Of a DNA stretch of 64,000 bases, positions 48,498-58,445 are shown one piece after another. The stretch comes from Listeria sp. PSOL-1. GTDB lineage: Bacteria > Bacillota > Bacilli > Lactobacillales > Listeriaceae. The notes beneath the pieces are model-generated. The model worked only from the letters and a program-made list of their open reading frames with translations, made no database searches and was not told the DNA's origin. Position numbers and translations under genes: made by a program. Positions within the stretch are counted from its first letter, which is position 1, and every line of letters begins with the position of its first letter. The stretch spans positions 1,178,001 through 1,242,000 of the forward strand of contig NZ_LR760298.1 of the NCBI RefSeq assembly GCF_902806445.1. The letters are read 5' to 3'.

Positions 48498-49656
48498 GCC
48501 ATCTCCTTATTGCTTCTCTATTGTTTGGAAGTTTCTTGTTTAAAACAGCTTGTTCAACAGAGATTAATTTTTCTTTTAACCAAGGACCAGGTTTCTTGTC
48601 ATACCATTTAAGCAAATCCTTACCATTAATAGCAAGGTCACTGATACTTTTAATTGGTAGCCTTTCGTACATCTTATCGCATTCCAACTGCGCAGAATTT
48701 CCAGTCACTAAAAAACGCAGCTCCTCAACAAGAGAATAGATTTCTTTTCCTGCTAAATAAAGGGTATAATCTGTCCAAGGCTCATTTAGTTGATACCAAT
48801 AAACCGCTTGCTTTACATGAGTAATAAGTTTATTAGGCAATTTCCAAGCTTTTAAAAATGTTTGAATATCATTAACCTCAATCGCCGTAACTAAAGCAAG
48901 CCAAATTAAGTCAGCTGAAGCCGTTTCAGCAAAATGCCAATCAGCAAGATTTTGCAAGCCACTTTTTGCTTGTTTTAGCCCCGGTAAGTAATGATGCAGA
49001 TGCACATCAACTAAGAGATCCATTGCTTGTTTACGCGCCTTTCCACGAATCATTTTTTCCCATTCTATCGTTTTTCGCTCAACCGATGTATGTTCAAGCA
49101 ATTTAATTTCGCGTTTTAGCGCCGCTTTAGTTTTTTCCTCAATTGTAAAATCTAACTGGCTCATAAAACGGACAGCGCGCATCATTCGTAAAGCATCTTC
49201 TTGAAAACGCTGATTTGGAATACCAACAGCTTTAATTTCGCGTTCTTGAATTGCTTTTATTCCAGCAAATGGATCTTCAAAATGAAATTTCTCATCCATA
49301 GCGATGGCATTCATCGTAAAATCACGCCGTAATAAATCTTCTTTCAATGAGCGAATAAAAGTGACTTCACTTGGTCTGCGGAAATCTTCATATTTTCCTT
49401 CTGTTCGAAAAGTAGTCACTTCATAAAGTTCGTGTTGATAACGTACTGTCACCGTCCCATGTGCAATTCCCGTGTCATAAGTAACAGGAAAAACCTGCTT
49501 GACTTCTTCTGGAAAAGCACTCGTCGCAATATCCACATCAGAAATTGTACGCTCTAAAATAAAATCCCGCACAGCTCCCCCTACAAAATAAGCTTCATAT
49601 CCAGCCTCTTGAAGCTGCTTTAGTATCGGTGAAGCTTGTTTAAAAACTTCTTTCAT
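48481..49656 (-). CDS. cca: CCA tRNA nucleotidyltransferase
   Basis: This 391-residue class II nucleotidyltransferase adds or repairs the CCA end of tRNAs. It has YFVGGAVRD, the metal site [18 protein letters not shown] and [12 protein letters not shown]. The size and helical C-terminus are those of CCA-adding enzymes of Bacilli. GGAAGGAG before ATG 49656 (MKEVFKQ). It is 20 nt after dapB. Confidence 0.95.
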   Translation of the reverse strand: MKEVFKQASPILKQLQEAGYEAYFVGGAVRDFILERTISDVDIATSAFPEEVKQVFPVTYDTGIAHGTVTVRYQHELYEVTTFRTEGKYEDFRRPSEVTFIRSLKEDLLRRDFTMNAIAMDEKFHFEDPFAGIKAIQEREIKAVGIPNQRFQEDALRMMRAVRFMSQLDFTIEEKTKAALKREIKLLEHTSVERKTIEWEKMIRGKARKQAMDLLVDVHLHHYLPGLKQAKSGLQNLADWHFAETASADLIWLALVTAIEVNDIQTFLKAWKLPNKLITHVKQAVYWYQLNEPWTDYTLYLAGKEIYSLVEELRFLVTGNSAQLECDKMYERLPIKSISDLAINGKDLLKWYDKKPGPWLKEKLISVEQAVLNKKLPNNREAIRRWLVSGK

Positions 49657-49676
49657 AAAAACTCCTTCCAATCCAC

Positions 49677-50468
49677 TTAGAGAATATTTTCTAAGCCGTA
49701 AACCAGCGTTTCATAGTTCGCCGTTTCACGAATAGCAAGCGCCACACCCGACATAAATGAAAGCCGATCATATGAATCATGGCGAAGGGTTAAACCTTGC
49801 CCTTCAGCACCAAAAATCACCTCTTGATGCGCTACAAGCCCAGGTAAACGAACACTATGAATTCGCATGCCCTCATATTCTGCACCACGCGCCCCTTGAA
49901 TTGTTTCTTGCTCCTCTTTTGCCCCCTGATTTATGGCTTCACGTGCTTTTGCCATCATTTCAGCTGTTTTAATTGCTGTTCCGCTTGGAGCATCTAATTT
50001 ATTATCGTGATGCAATTCAATAATTTCCACATTGGGAAAATATTTTGCTGCTTTTTCGGCAAACTGCATCATTAAAACAGCGCCCACAGCAAAATTTGGA
50101 GCAATTAGACTACCTATTTTTTTCTGGCTAGAAAGCGCACTTAGTTCTTCAATTTGTTCCGGTTTAAAACCAGTTGTACCAATCACTGCTCGAACACCAG
50201 CTTCAATAATCGTCTTCGCATGTGAATACGCAACGCTTGGTTCCGTAAAATCAACGACACATTCCGGTTTTTTTTCTTTGATTAAATCCGTTAATTCTCT
50301 GTATACCGGTACATCTAACTGATTAAACTCTACCAGCTCATTGATGTTCTTTTCATCTGGTTTTTTATCTAAAACAGCAACTAATTCCATATCTTTCTCG
50401 CGTAAAACGGTTTTAACTACTTCATGCCCCATCTTTCCTTTAAATCCTGATACTGCTACTTTAATCAT
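49677..50468 (-). CDS. dapB: 4-hydroxy-tetrahydrodipicolinate reductase
   Basis: This 263-residue enzyme of lysine/diaminopimelate synthesis, feeding the cell wall, has GFKGKMG for NAD(P)H, GTTGF, PNFAVGA and the catalytic [13 protein letters not shown] (His pair and Lys). ATG 50468 has AAAGGAG at 8 nt; the longer frame lies within ypjD. It overlaps ypjD by 8 nt. Confidence 0.96.
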   Translation of the reverse strand: MIKVAVSGFKGKMGHEVVKTVLREKDMELVAVLDKKPDEKNINELVEFNQLDVPVYRELTDLIKEKKPECVVDFTEPSVAYSHAKTIIEAGVRAVIGTTGFKPEQIEELSALSSQKKIGSLIAPNFAVGAVLMMQFAEKAAKYFPNVEIIELHHDNKLDAPSGTAIKTAEMMAKAREAINQGAKEEQETIQGARGAEYEGMRIHSVRLPGLVAHQEVIFGAEGQGLTLRHDSYDRLSFMSGVALAIRETANYETLVYGLENIL

Positions 50469-50796
50469 GGCTATTCTCCTTTTTTGTCCAGCGATTCTGA
50501 TCACGCTGGTTAAATTTTTCAAGCACGATTTCCATTGCTTTTTCCAGATCAATCTCAAGTGAATTTGCCATACAAGTCAGCACAAAGAAACAGTCACCCA
50601 ACTCTTCTATCATGCTTTTTTCTTGTTCACTATTTTTTTTAGGCTTTTCGCCGTAATAGTGATTGACCTCACGCGCAAGTTCTCCTACTTCTTCAGTGAT
50701 GCGCGCCATCATACTAAGTGGTGAAAAATAGCCTTCTTTAAATTGTCCAATATAATCATCGACATCTTGCTGAATTTCCTGCATTGTTTTTGCCAC
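50461..50796 (-). CDS. MazG-like nucleotide pyrophosphohydrolase (YpjD type)
   Basis: This 111-residue all-helical NTP pyrophosphatase fold has Mg2+-binding acids in [11 protein letters not shown] and EELGDCFF. It probably clears non-canonical nucleotides; the substrate is unknown. GTG start with AAGGAG 8 nt away. Translationally close-coupled to dapB. Confidence 0.88.
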   Translation of the reverse strand: MAKTMQEIQQDVDDYIGQFKEGYFSPLSMMARITEEVGELAREVNHYYGEKPKKNSEQEKSMIEELGDCFFVLTCMANSLEIDLEKAMEIVLEKFNQRDQNRWTKKENSHD

Positions 50797-50828
50797 GATT
50801 CATGCTCCTTTCACGTAACGCTTATTTT

Positions 50829-51941
50829 TCACTTTTTATAAAGATAGTGATTAGGATCATAATTTTGAAGTGGAATCATGATTTCACCCTCCATTACTAA
50901 ATCAGCTAATATTTTACCAACATAAGCACCTGTTGTTAAGCCAGATGCACCTAATCCATTAGCGACAAAAATAGGCTCATTCGCTAACTGACCGATCATC
51001 GGGATAAAATCAGAAGTATACGGCCTTGTCCCGACGGCTAACCTTTTCGGTAAATCTCTTAATTCGGTCGCTAAAAAAGGCTGAACAGCTTGAATAATTT
51101 CTTTTTCACCAGCATTTGTTGGCGTTAAATCAAAACCAGCCGTTTTTTCATGTGTGGCTCCAAGCATTAACTTTCCCTCGTCAAATGGCACAATACTTTT
51201 AGCGCTCGGTGGTAAAATGACAGGCCAATCATTTGTTTTTTTCATAGGAAGCTTGGCCTCAATGATTTGACCTTTTTGCGGGAATACTTCTAAATCATAA
51301 CTGATTTCTTGTAAACTTTCACGCATCCAGGCACCACCTGCATGAATGATTTTTTCAAATGGAATGCTTTGTTGTAAATGATATACGCTTAATGTCTGGC
51401 CTTTTTTTGCTAATCTTGCTGTTCCATTCAACCATTTTGCGCCGTTTTTTATTGCAGCTAGCTTTAAAGTACTAACTAGTACCGAACCACTCACACGCCC
51501 TCCACCTGAAACAAAAATCGCTTCATATCGAGGAGCAATAATTGGGAATTTAGCCTTTACTTCCTCTTCGTTCAGCCAAATGATTTTACCCATTTCCGGA
51601 GCCATTTGCCTTCTTTCCAAGGCTCTTTTTTCTAGGTCCGCTAAAACGTGCTTTTCTTTATGAATATAGAGCGCACCAACTTGTTTATACCCTGATTCTA
51701 ACTGTTCTTTTTCTAAAAGCTCACGGTGAAGTATAGGATAATACCAAGCACTCATTTTAGCAAGCTGATACCAAGTCTTACTACGCCTTTTAGAAAGCCA
51801 TGGTGAAATAATTCCTGCTGCGTGCCTTGTGGCTTGTCCAGCTCTTTCATCATCAATCAAAGTCACATCATGACCTGCTTTAGCTAAATGATAACAAGCA
51901 CTAGCGCCAACAATTCCACCACCGATGATCACAATTTTCAT
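50829..51941 (-). CDS. FAD-dependent amino-acid oxidase/dehydrogenase family protein
   Basis: This 370-residue DAO-family flavoprotein has the N-terminal FAD motif IIGGGIVGASACYHLAKAG, then ATRHAAGIISPW and a C-terminal FVANGLGASGLTTGAYVG. It resembles glycine oxidase/D-amino acid dehydrogenases; the substrate is not proven and no thi genes are near. AAGGAG before ATG. It overlaps the DNA glycosylase gene by 4 nt. Confidence 0.87.
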   Translation of the reverse strand: MKIVIIGGGIVGASACYHLAKAGHDVTLIDDERAGQATRHAAGIISPWLSKRRSKTWYQLAKMSAWYYPILHRELLEKEQLESGYKQVGALYIHKEKHVLADLEKRALERRQMAPEMGKIIWLNEEEVKAKFPIIAPRYEAIFVSGGGRVSGSVLVSTLKLAAIKNGAKWLNGTARLAKKGQTLSVYHLQQSIPFEKIIHAGGAWMRESLQEISYDLEVFPQKGQIIEAKLPMKKTNDWPVILPPSAKSIVPFDEGKLMLGATHEKTAGFDLTPTNAGEKEIIQAVQPFLATELRDLPKRLAVGTRPYTSDFIPMIGQLANEPIFVANGLGASGLTTGAYVGKILADLVMEGEIMIPLQNYDPNHYLYKK

Positions 51942-52582
51942 ATCTTATTCTCCTTCAACCAACGCGCTAAAATTTGAAAATCAGCTTCAATTAAAGGAAG
52001 TAGCTGGCGATTATAAAAGATAGCGGCGGGATGAAAAGTGGGCATTACGATATACTGCTTTTTCCCAAATTGCAATGTCGCTTCTTCTGTTAAAGTTAGG
52101 ATTTCATGTTGAAAAAATTGACCATGCGTTTCGCTAACCTTGATCCTTTTCCCTAGTATTCTTCTTAAGCCAATATTTCCTAGCGTTACAATGATACGCG
52201 GTTTAAGCTTCTTAATTTCATAATCCAAAATGGGCGCATGGATAAGGATTTCTTTTTGCGAAGGCGTACGATTATATTTTCGTGCTAAACTTTTTCCTGT
52301 TTTTCGATCTATTTTTTCACGAAGCTGATAAGGTCTACTTCTAACAGAACTTGTAATATAAACATCTCCACGCGAAAGCCCAGCTATTTCAAAAAACTTC
52401 ATCAATTCTTTCCCAGCTCGCCCACTAAAAGGGATATGATTATGTATTTCCGTTTCACCTGGTGCCTCCCCGACAAACATCACTCGTGGATTATCAGAAC
52501 CTTGCCCCACGACAAAACCCTCTAACGCATAATGTGCACTTTGTTTTTTCACCATCTCTATTAACTCAGTTGGAATCTCCAT
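51938..52582 (-). CDS. Uracil-DNA glycosylase, family 4-like, without Fe-S cysteines
   Basis: This 214-residue UDG superfamily protein has motif 1 GEAPGETEI, PFSGRAGKEL and motif 2 MPTFHPAA, as in family 4. It contains no cysteine at all, so the [4Fe-4S] cluster normal for family 4 cannot form; the usual Cys of the TxxxKCRP segment reads SVRSRP. The fold and base-recognition residues are retained, so activity is still likely. It ends overlapping the flavoprotein start. Confidence 0.85.
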   Translation of the reverse strand: MEIPTELIEMVKKQSAHYALEGFVVGQGSDNPRVMFVGEAPGETEIHNHIPFSGRAGKELMKFFEIAGLSRGDVYITSSVRSRPYQLREKIDRKTGKSLARKYNRTPSQKEILIHAPILDYEIKKLKPRIIVTLGNIGLRRILGKRIKVSETHGQFFQHEILTLTEEATLQFGKKQYIVMPTFHPAAIFYNRQLLPLIEADFQILARWLKENKI

Positions 52583-52650
52583 ACTGCACTTCCCTTTTGA
52601 TTTGTTATCACTATTTTACTGAAAACCCAAATAAATTACAAAAACAAGCT

Positions 52651-52673
52651 TCAGCGTTTTGCTAAAACGCTGA
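52651..52673 (-). terminator. Probable terminator overlapping the DUF924 gene end
   Basis: A perfect 10-bp stem TCAGCGTTTT / AAAACGCTGA with a 3-nt loop that includes the stop codon of the DUF924 gene, then a moderately T-rich run. Confidence 0.6.
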
Positions 52674-53201
52674 TCCTGGCGTCTGTAAAAAAGCAAGTTC
52701 TTCTTCAGTTGAAGCGCGCCCTACTATTTTATTACGGTGTGGATATCGGCCAAACTTTACTAAAATATCACGGTGTTGCTGTTCAAATTGCAGGTTTTTC
52801 TCCATCCCTTTTTCAGAAAAACATTTTACTGCCTCCTCGTGAATTAGTAAGGATTCTGAATGCATAAGTGGCATATATAAAAATGATCTCTCTTCTACAG
52901 AAAGCTGTTCAATTGGGTAATGTAAGATCGCTTCTTGAGCAAGAATAAGCGCCATCCCATCATAAGCAAACGACCGCGGATCATCACGATAAAGGTTTCG
53001 CGAAAATTGATCTAAAACAATAATCTCAGCTAGGCGCCCTTGAATCGCTAATCGCCAATCGACTTTTTCACCTTTTATCACTTGCTTGTGAACTTTTAAA
53101 AAACGTTTTCTAATCAGTTCATCAAAGGATTTGTTTTTGGTAAACCATTCGTCTGGTGTAGATTCTTTAAACCAGAAATCAATAACCTCTTGATAATACA
53201 T
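52662..53201 (-). CDS. DUF924 family protein
   Basis: This 179-residue protein has the family pattern IDFWFKESTPDEWFTKN, then LDQFSRNLYRDDPRSFAYD and a C-terminal KFGRYPHRNKIVGR. The fold is TPR-like and helical; biochemical function is unknown. GAGGAGG before the ATG. Upstream of the UDG gene, with a hairpin between. Confidence 0.87.
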   Translation of the reverse strand: MYYQEVIDFWFKESTPDEWFTKNKSFDELIRKRFLKVHKQVIKGEKVDWRLAIQGRLAEIIVLDQFSRNLYRDDPRSFAYDGMALILAQEAILHYPIEQLSVEERSFLYMPLMHSESLLIHEEAVKCFSEKGMEKNLQFEQQHRDILVKFGRYPHRNKIVGRASTEEELAFLQTPGSAF

Positions 53202-53357
53202 ATCACATGCCTCCTCATTTACTTCTTTCTCATTGTAACATCTTCAATTAAAAATTGTCGAAAAAATAAATAACTAATTTTTTGTAAGCAAGTTACTTGA
53301 TATAACCACCCTATATCAGCTAAACTAAAATAGATATCTTACTTAGGAGGGAAAAAC

Positions 53358-53984
53358 ATGGAAAACGTATTATTTATTAAAGCAAATGGCTTGCCTAAAG
53401 AACGCTCTGTTAGCGTCACTTTATATGAAACATTTTTAGAAAGTTATCAAGAAAGGCATCCTGATGACATCATCACCGAACTCAATTTATTTGAAGCAGA
53501 TTTACCTTATTATGATGCCGTTATGATGAATGGCTTATACAAAGAAGCAAATGGCGAAGCGGTAACACCTGAAGAAAAACGCTTGGCAGACATTGCGAAT
53601 AGTTATCTTGAAGGCTTCCTAGCTGCAGACAAAGTGATTATCGCTTTTCCTTTATGGAATTTCAGTATTCCAGCACAACTTTTAACCTATTTATTTTATT
53701 TAAGTCAGGCTGGTAAAACGTTCAAATATACAGCAGAAGGGGTAGTTGGTTTAATCCCAAACAAAAAAGTAGCACTCTTAAATGCTCGTGGAGGCGTCTA
53801 TTCTGAAGGCCCATTAACTGATCATGAAATGTCTGCTACTTATGTTAAAAACGTCCTCGCACATTTTGGCATTAAAAATCCTGAGCTTATTGTCGTGGAA
53901 GGTCACAATGCCAAGCCTAACCAAGCCAAAGAACTTATTGCAACAGGCATAACAGAAGCTAGCGAACTTGCGCAAAATTTTTAA
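53358..53984 (+). CDS. azoR: FMN-dependent NADH-azoreductase
   Basis: This 208-residue flavodoxin-like enzyme reduces azo compounds and quinones with NADH. FMN-binding motifs are SVSVTLYETF near 17, FPLWNFSIPAQL near 96 and NARGGVYS near 143. TAGGAGGG lies before the ATG. It is monocistronic, with a likely promoter (TTGATA, 18 nt, TAAACT near 53298-53327) and a terminator. Confidence 0.92.
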   Translation: MENVLFIKANGLPKERSVSVTLYETFLESYQERHPDDIITELNLFEADLPYYDAVMMNGLYKEANGEAVTPEEKRLADIANSYLEGFLAADKVIIAFPLWNFSIPAQLLTYLFYLSQAGKTFKYTAEGVVGLIPNKKVALLNARGGVYSEGPLTDHEMSATYVKNVLAHFGIKNPELIVVEGHNAKPNQAKELIATGITEASELAQNF

Positions 53985-53995
53985 TTTAAAAAAAT

Positions 53996-54047
53996 AGCTA
54001 GTCCTGAGTTCTAAAAAATTTTAGCATCTCAGGAACTAGCTTTTTTT
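53996..54047 (+). terminator. Terminator after azoR
   Basis: Stem AGCTAGTCCTGAG with CTCAGGAACTAGCT (one bulged A) followed by TTTTTTT. Confidence 0.88.
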
Positions 54048-54123
54048 CGTACCCCTTTAAGTTGTACTTTAAGCACCTTACATTGTAAGATAAGAAGGAA
54101 GAAGGTTAAAGGAGACGAATACA

Positions 54124-55740
54124 ATGACGATATTAAAAAAGCCACTGCTCAACAAAGGAACCGCTTTTACTGAAGCAGAGCGAATAAAACATGGCATTAC
54201 AGGATGCTTGCCACCCGTTTATGAAACCATTGCCCAACAAGCAGAACGTGTTTTTAAGCAACTTGATAAGCTAGAAGATCCACTGGCCAAACATTATTTG
54301 CTTGGTGACCTATATCACGAGAATCGTACACTTTATTATTACGTCGTTTCAAAAAATATCACTGAAATCTTGCCCTTAATTTATACGCCAACAATTGGTG
54401 ATGCTGTAGTTAATTACCATTTAGATTACAAAACTCCTGAAGAAGCGCTTTACATTGATGCTTTTAACAGTGAACAACTGGGCACAACATTAAAACATGC
54501 TGCTTCTCATCCAGAATCAATTGATATGATGGTCATCACAGATGGTGAAGGTGTACTTGGCCTAGGCGACTGGGGTGTAAATGGTGTTAAAATTGCTGTT
54601 GGAAAACTTGCCGTTTATACGGTTGCTGCTGGCATTGCCCCAGATCGCGTCTTACCAATTGTTATTGATGCCGGAACCAATAATCAAGAGCTCATCCAAA
54701 GTTCGAGATACCTTGGTAATAAAAAAGCGCGTCTAAGTGAAGAAGCCTATGATCACTTTATCGCTCATTTCGTTGAACAAGCCAAAAAAATTTTCCCTAA
54801 TGCAGTTTTCCATTGGGAAGATTTCGGACGCAATCACGCCGCACGTATTTTGGAAACATATCGTTCAAAGATTTGTACATTTAATGATGATATCCAAGGA
54901 ACAGGCGCAATGGTCCTTGCAGCAGCTCTTGCGACAACACGTGTTTCAAAAATTCCACTTAAAGATCAACGTATTGTTGTTTTTGGTGCTGGAACTGCTG
55001 GAATTGGAATTACTGAACAGCTCGTTTCTGAATTGATGCGCGAAGGCCTTTCCGAAAATGAAGCCAAAGAACGTTTTTTCCTAGTAGACAAAGAAGGTCT
55101 GATTACTGATGATCTTACCCATTTAACTACTGGTCAACAGCGTTTTGCAAAAAAAGCAAGTCTCTTTAGCGAAAAACGCCCTACAACTTTAGCAGAAACC
55201 ATCCATTCAGTCAGACCACACATGCTAATTGGCTCAAGTGGTGTCGCTGGTGCTTTTTCTGAAGACGTTGTTCGGACGATGGCAAAACATGTTGATTGGC
55301 CCGCTATTTTACCTTTATCCAATCCAACAAAACTAGCAGAAGCCAAAGCCAGCGATCTCATTCATTGGACAGAGGGACGAGCTCTCATTGTAACAGGAAG
55401 CCCCACAAAACCTGTGACCTATAACGATACCACCTACTATATTGGCCAAGCAAATAATGCCTTGCTTTACCCTGGACTTGGCTTAGGCGCCATTCTTATC
55501 CGTGCAAAACACATCTCAAATAAAATGCTTCTTGCTGCAAGCCATGCCGTTTGTGAAACTGTCCATTTAAAAAAACAAGGCGATATTCTCCTTCCACCGA
55601 TTGAACAATTAAGAAAAACCAGTTATCAAGTTGCACTGGCTGTTGCCAAACAAGCAATAGCTGAAAACTTAGCAAACAGCTCCATCAACCATCTCGAAAA
55701 AGCACTTGAAAAACTCATCTGGGAACCAAACTATCGCTAA
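54124..55740 (+). CDS. NAD-dependent malic enzyme or malolactic enzyme
   Basis: This 538-residue enzyme of the malic/malolactic family has LLNKGTAFT, the malate-binding YTPTIGDAV, TDGEGVLGLGDWG, the metal site FNDDIQGTGA and the NAD motif GAGTAGIGI. It either oxidatively decarboxylates malate to pyruvate or directly makes lactate. The two activities cannot be separated by motifs; length and the LNKGTAF start are close to malolactic enzymes. A GGAG site and a probable promoter lie upstream. 15 nt before a serine hydrolase gene. Confidence 0.88.
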   Translation: MTILKKPLLNKGTAFTEAERIKHGITGCLPPVYETIAQQAERVFKQLDKLEDPLAKHYLLGDLYHENRTLYYYVVSKNITEILPLIYTPTIGDAVVNYHLDYKTPEEALYIDAFNSEQLGTTLKHAASHPESIDMMVITDGEGVLGLGDWGVNGVKIAVGKLAVYTVAAGIAPDRVLPIVIDAGTNNQELIQSSRYLGNKKARLSEEAYDHFIAHFVEQAKKIFPNAVFHWEDFGRNHAARILETYRSKICTFNDDIQGTGAMVLAAALATTRVSKIPLKDQRIVVFGAGTAGIGITEQLVSELMREGLSENEAKERFFLVDKEGLITDDLTHLTTGQQRFAKKASLFSEKRPTTLAETIHSVRPHMLIGSSGVAGAFSEDVVRTMAKHVDWPAILPLSNPTKLAEAKASDLIHWTEGRALIVTGSPTKPVTYNDTTYYIGQANNALLYPGLGLGAILIRAKHISNKMLLAASHAVCETVHLKKQGDILLPPIEQLRKTSYQVALAVAKQAIAENLANSSINHLEKALEKLIWEPNYR

Positions 55741-55755
55741 AGGAGCTAAAAACAA

Positions 55756-56775
55756 ATGTTTCCAAAAACGAGATCATTATTAAACGAAATCATTACCGAA
55801 AAAGCAGCTCCCGGCATTACCTACCAAATCATCACCAAAAAGCAGCATGAAACAAAGCTTATCGGCGCAAAACAACTTGTTCCTTCTAAACAGCCGCTAA
55901 CTGCGGATCAAAAAAATTACTATGATATCGCCTCTTTAACAAAAGTTATCGCAACAACGATTCGTATCTGCCAACTAATTGAATCAAAAAAATTAACGAC
56001 AGAAAGCTTAGTACAATCCTTTTTACCCGAGTTCCGCTATCCAGATATAACTGTTCTCGATTTACTCACACATAGCTCAGGGCTCGCTAAAAGCATTCCT
56101 GGCTTTAAAATTGAAAATCGCACTGATTTACGTCGGTACGTTTTTTCAACAGAGCAAGTCCGAGCACGCCACGAATTTGTGGAATATAGTGATGTTAATT
56201 TTTTACTATTAGGTTATCTGATTGAAACTCTTGATGGCGCCTTTGAAAAAAGCATTAAAAAGCATATCTTAGGCCCCTTATGTATGAACGATACAACCTT
56301 TTATCAAGCAATGAATAAAGACCAATCGATTCCAACAGAAATCGATCCCAATCGTGGTCTCATTCAAGGGGTTGTCCATGATTTCAAAGCTTTTATTGCC
56401 AAAGAAAATACAGGCCATGCCGGTCTTTTTAGCACGATGACTGATTTATCACTTTTTGCCCAAGCACTCCTCCTAAATGATGGGACTCCTATTCTTTCCA
56501 AAGAAATGACCAAACGCCTTGCGCAAAACTATACGCCTAGCTTAAATCGCAGTCGTGGTCTGGGATTTGATTTAAAGAAAACAAACCATGGTTATGCCCT
56601 TTATCACACAGGATTTACAGGAACATTTATCACGCTTGATTTGGAAACAAAAAATGGTTTAATTGTGCTTTCAAATCGAGTTCATCCTACACGAAAAAAT
56701 AACCTTTTTAATGAAAAGCGTGACATCATTGCCGAAACCTTCCTCAAAGAAACAGAATCCTATTCAAAAAAATGA
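55756..56775 (+). CDS. Serine hydrolase, beta-lactamase class C-like
   Basis: This 339-residue PBP-like serine hydrolase has the SxxK motif SLTK near 53, YSDVN as YxN, and HTG as the KTG equivalent. No signal peptide is seen, so it is probably cytosolic. Such proteins act on peptides or esters; nothing shows beta-lactam resistance. AAGGAG site; cotranscribed with the malic enzyme gene. Confidence 0.88.
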   Translation: MFPKTRSLLNEIITEKAAPGITYQIITKKQHETKLIGAKQLVPSKQPLTADQKNYYDIASLTKVIATTIRICQLIESKKLTTESLVQSFLPEFRYPDITVLDLLTHSSGLAKSIPGFKIENRTDLRRYVFSTEQVRARHEFVEYSDVNFLLLGYLIETLDGAFEKSIKKHILGPLCMNDTTFYQAMNKDQSIPTEIDPNRGLIQGVVHDFKAFIAKENTGHAGLFSTMTDLSLFAQALLLNDGTPILSKEMTKRLAQNYTPSLNRSRGLGFDLKKTNHGYALYHTGFTGTFITLDLETKNGLIVLSNRVHPTRKNNLFNEKRDIIAETFLKETESYSKK

Positions 56776-56877
56776 AGACGCCACAAATAAGCCATGTTAA
56801 CAGAAGAATTAGCACTCGTCTTCATTTAATTTCAATGCAAAAAAATCCCGAACATCATGCAATTCAGCTAAAAATAT

Positions 56878-57041
56878 AGCGTAAGCTCTACATTCCGAAT
56901 ACGACAAATCGAGCGAAAGCGTTTGCATTGAAGCGATTTGCCAGAACCCGGAAGCGGAGCGTACGACTGTACGTAAGAACCGGAAGTCTGGCAAACCGCT
57001 TCAATGCGAGCGCTTGTCGCCGATTTATTTCGTGTATGCTC
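56878..57041 (-). repeat. Dispersed inverted-repeat element, copy C (full length)
   Basis: In minus orientation it matches copy A over its whole length: GAGCATACACG, AAATAAATCGGCGACAAGCG, TTTGCCAGACTTCCGG, GTACAGTCGTACGCTCCG, TTCTGGCAAATCG, GCTCGATTTGTCGTATTC and a TACGCT border. Arms read TTGAAGCGGTTTGCC and GGCAAATCGCTTCAA, where copy A has TTTAAAAAGCTTGCC and GGCAAACTTTTTAAA: changed, but still paired. Its border covers the last codons and the stop of the flavoprotein gene at 57025. Confidence 0.88.
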
Positions 57042-58287
57042 TCTCCCCCGCATGTTCTCCTGCCACGTAACCAGTAACAAGCGCACAAGTAATGTTATAA
57101 CCACCTGTATACCCATTAATATCAAGAATTTCTCCGCAAAAATATAACCCATCCTTACATTTTGAAGCCATTTCTTGCGGAATGATTTCCTTAACTGAAA
57201 CACCTCCACCAGTAACAAATGCTTTATCAAAACTAAGCGTTCCTGAAACAAAAAAGCGGAAATCTTTAAGCAAAGCACAAAAGACTTCTAACCGTTTAGG
57301 ACTGGCTTGTTGACAAACTTGCTCTGGATCAAGTTCTGCCTGCGCAAGTAAGAATAATAATAGCTTCTCTTGCTCCAAAGAATGAAGGGCATTTTTCAAA
57401 GCTTTTTTAGGGCTGTTTTTTAACAATGAAAGAACCTTTTGCATGATTTCTGCAGATGACAGTTCTGGAAAAAGATCCAGTTTCATCATAACTGGCTGTT
57501 GTTTTTTTAATTCCCGTTGGACAAACATACTGCATCTAAGCGCTGCTGGACCAGATATGCCAAAGTGTGTAAAAATCATATCCATCTGATGTGTAATCAC
57601 CGGTTTTTTCTTTTGATTTAAGACAGAAAGTGAAACATCACGCAGCGAAATACCTTGCAGTAAGCGCTGTTTAATAAACGTTTCCTCTGATATAAGCGGG
57701 ACCTCCGTTGGGTACAGTTCTGTAATTGTATGACCCGCATCCTTTGCCCAAGCATAGCCGTCACCAGTAGAACCTGTTCGCGGTACAGCTTTTCCACCAA
57801 CAGCAACGATCACGGCTTTAGCTGAAATTTTTTCGCCTGACTGAAGGATAACACCTGTAGTAGCAGATTTTTCGTAAATCAATTTTTTAACAGTTGTATT
57901 TGTGTATATTTTAACATTTAACTGCTTTAAGCGATGGATTAAAGCTTCTGCAACGGACCGAGCGTCATTCGATACCGGAAACATTCGACCATGATCTTCT
58001 TCTTTTAACGAAACCCCTAAATTTTCAAAAAAACGAATAATATCTTCATTATTAAATTCATGAAAAGCACTGTATAAAAAGCGACCATTCCCAGGAATAT
58101 GCTTGATAATCTCGTCTACAGGCCGTCTGTTCGTTACATTACAGCGCCCGCCACCAGATAAAATTAACTTCCGGCCTAACTTCTGCCCCTTTTCGATAAG
58201 TAAAACGGCAGCACCGCGTTTAGCTGCCTGGATCGCTGCCATTAAGCCAGAAGGACCGCCGCCAACAACAATGACATCAAATTTCAT
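57025..58287 (-). CDS. HI0933/YhiN-family flavoprotein (NAD(P)/FAD-dependent)
   Basis: This 420-residue protein has the FAD motif [19 protein letters not shown] (residues 7-25), then [17 protein letters not shown] and a C-terminal [15 protein letters not shown], the pattern of the HI0933 family. The biochemical role is uncertain. The last residues (RAYTK) and the TAA are encoded by the border of repeat copy C, so an insertion has probably replaced the original C-terminus. AAGGGG before the ATG. Confidence 0.88.
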   Translation of the reverse strand: MKFDVIVVGGGPSGLMAAIQAAKRGAAVLLIEKGQKLGRKLILSGGGRCNVTNRRPVDEIIKHIPGNGRFLYSAFHEFNNEDIIRFFENLGVSLKEEDHGRMFPVSNDARSVAEALIHRLKQLNVKIYTNTTVKKLIYEKSATTGVILQSGEKISAKAVIVAVGGKAVPRTGSTGDGYAWAKDAGHTITELYPTEVPLISEETFIKQRLLQGISLRDVSLSVLNQKKKPVITHQMDMIFTHFGISGPAALRCSMFVQRELKKQQPVMMKLDLFPELSSAEIMQKVLSLLKNSPKKALKNALHSLEQEKLLLFLLAQAELDPEQVCQQASPKRLEVFCALLKDFRFFVSGTLSFDKAFVTGGGVSVKEIIPQEMASKCKDGLYFCGEILDINGYTGGYNITCALVTGYVAGEHAGERAYTK

Positions 58288-58317
58288 TTAAAGACCCCTT
58301 TTTTAATGTAATATAAA

Positions 58318-58394
58318 AAGGCAGAGATATGAACGATCGCAATCAGCAAGAAACATCTGCCTTCAGACTCGCATGAGCACGTTTTATTGTGCTT
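58318..58394 (-). terminator. Hairpins after the zinc protease gene
   Basis: AAGGCAGA (58318-58325) pairs with TCTGCCTT (58356-58363), and AGCAC with GTGCT near 58375-58394. They probably end transcription of 58446-59129. The gap 58288-58445 holds no gene I can support. Confidence 0.45.
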
Positions 58395-58445
58395 AAAAAA
58401 GCGTTCTAAGCGATAAATCGTTTGATATCTCGGCCCCGATAGCAA

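Noticed and set aside
56888-57278. Minus-strand frames across repeat copy C encoding an Arg-rich peptide
   Set aside because: The peptide recurs in copy A, shows the repeat's DNA identity rather than codon-level conservation, and the frames overlap the flavoprotein gene.
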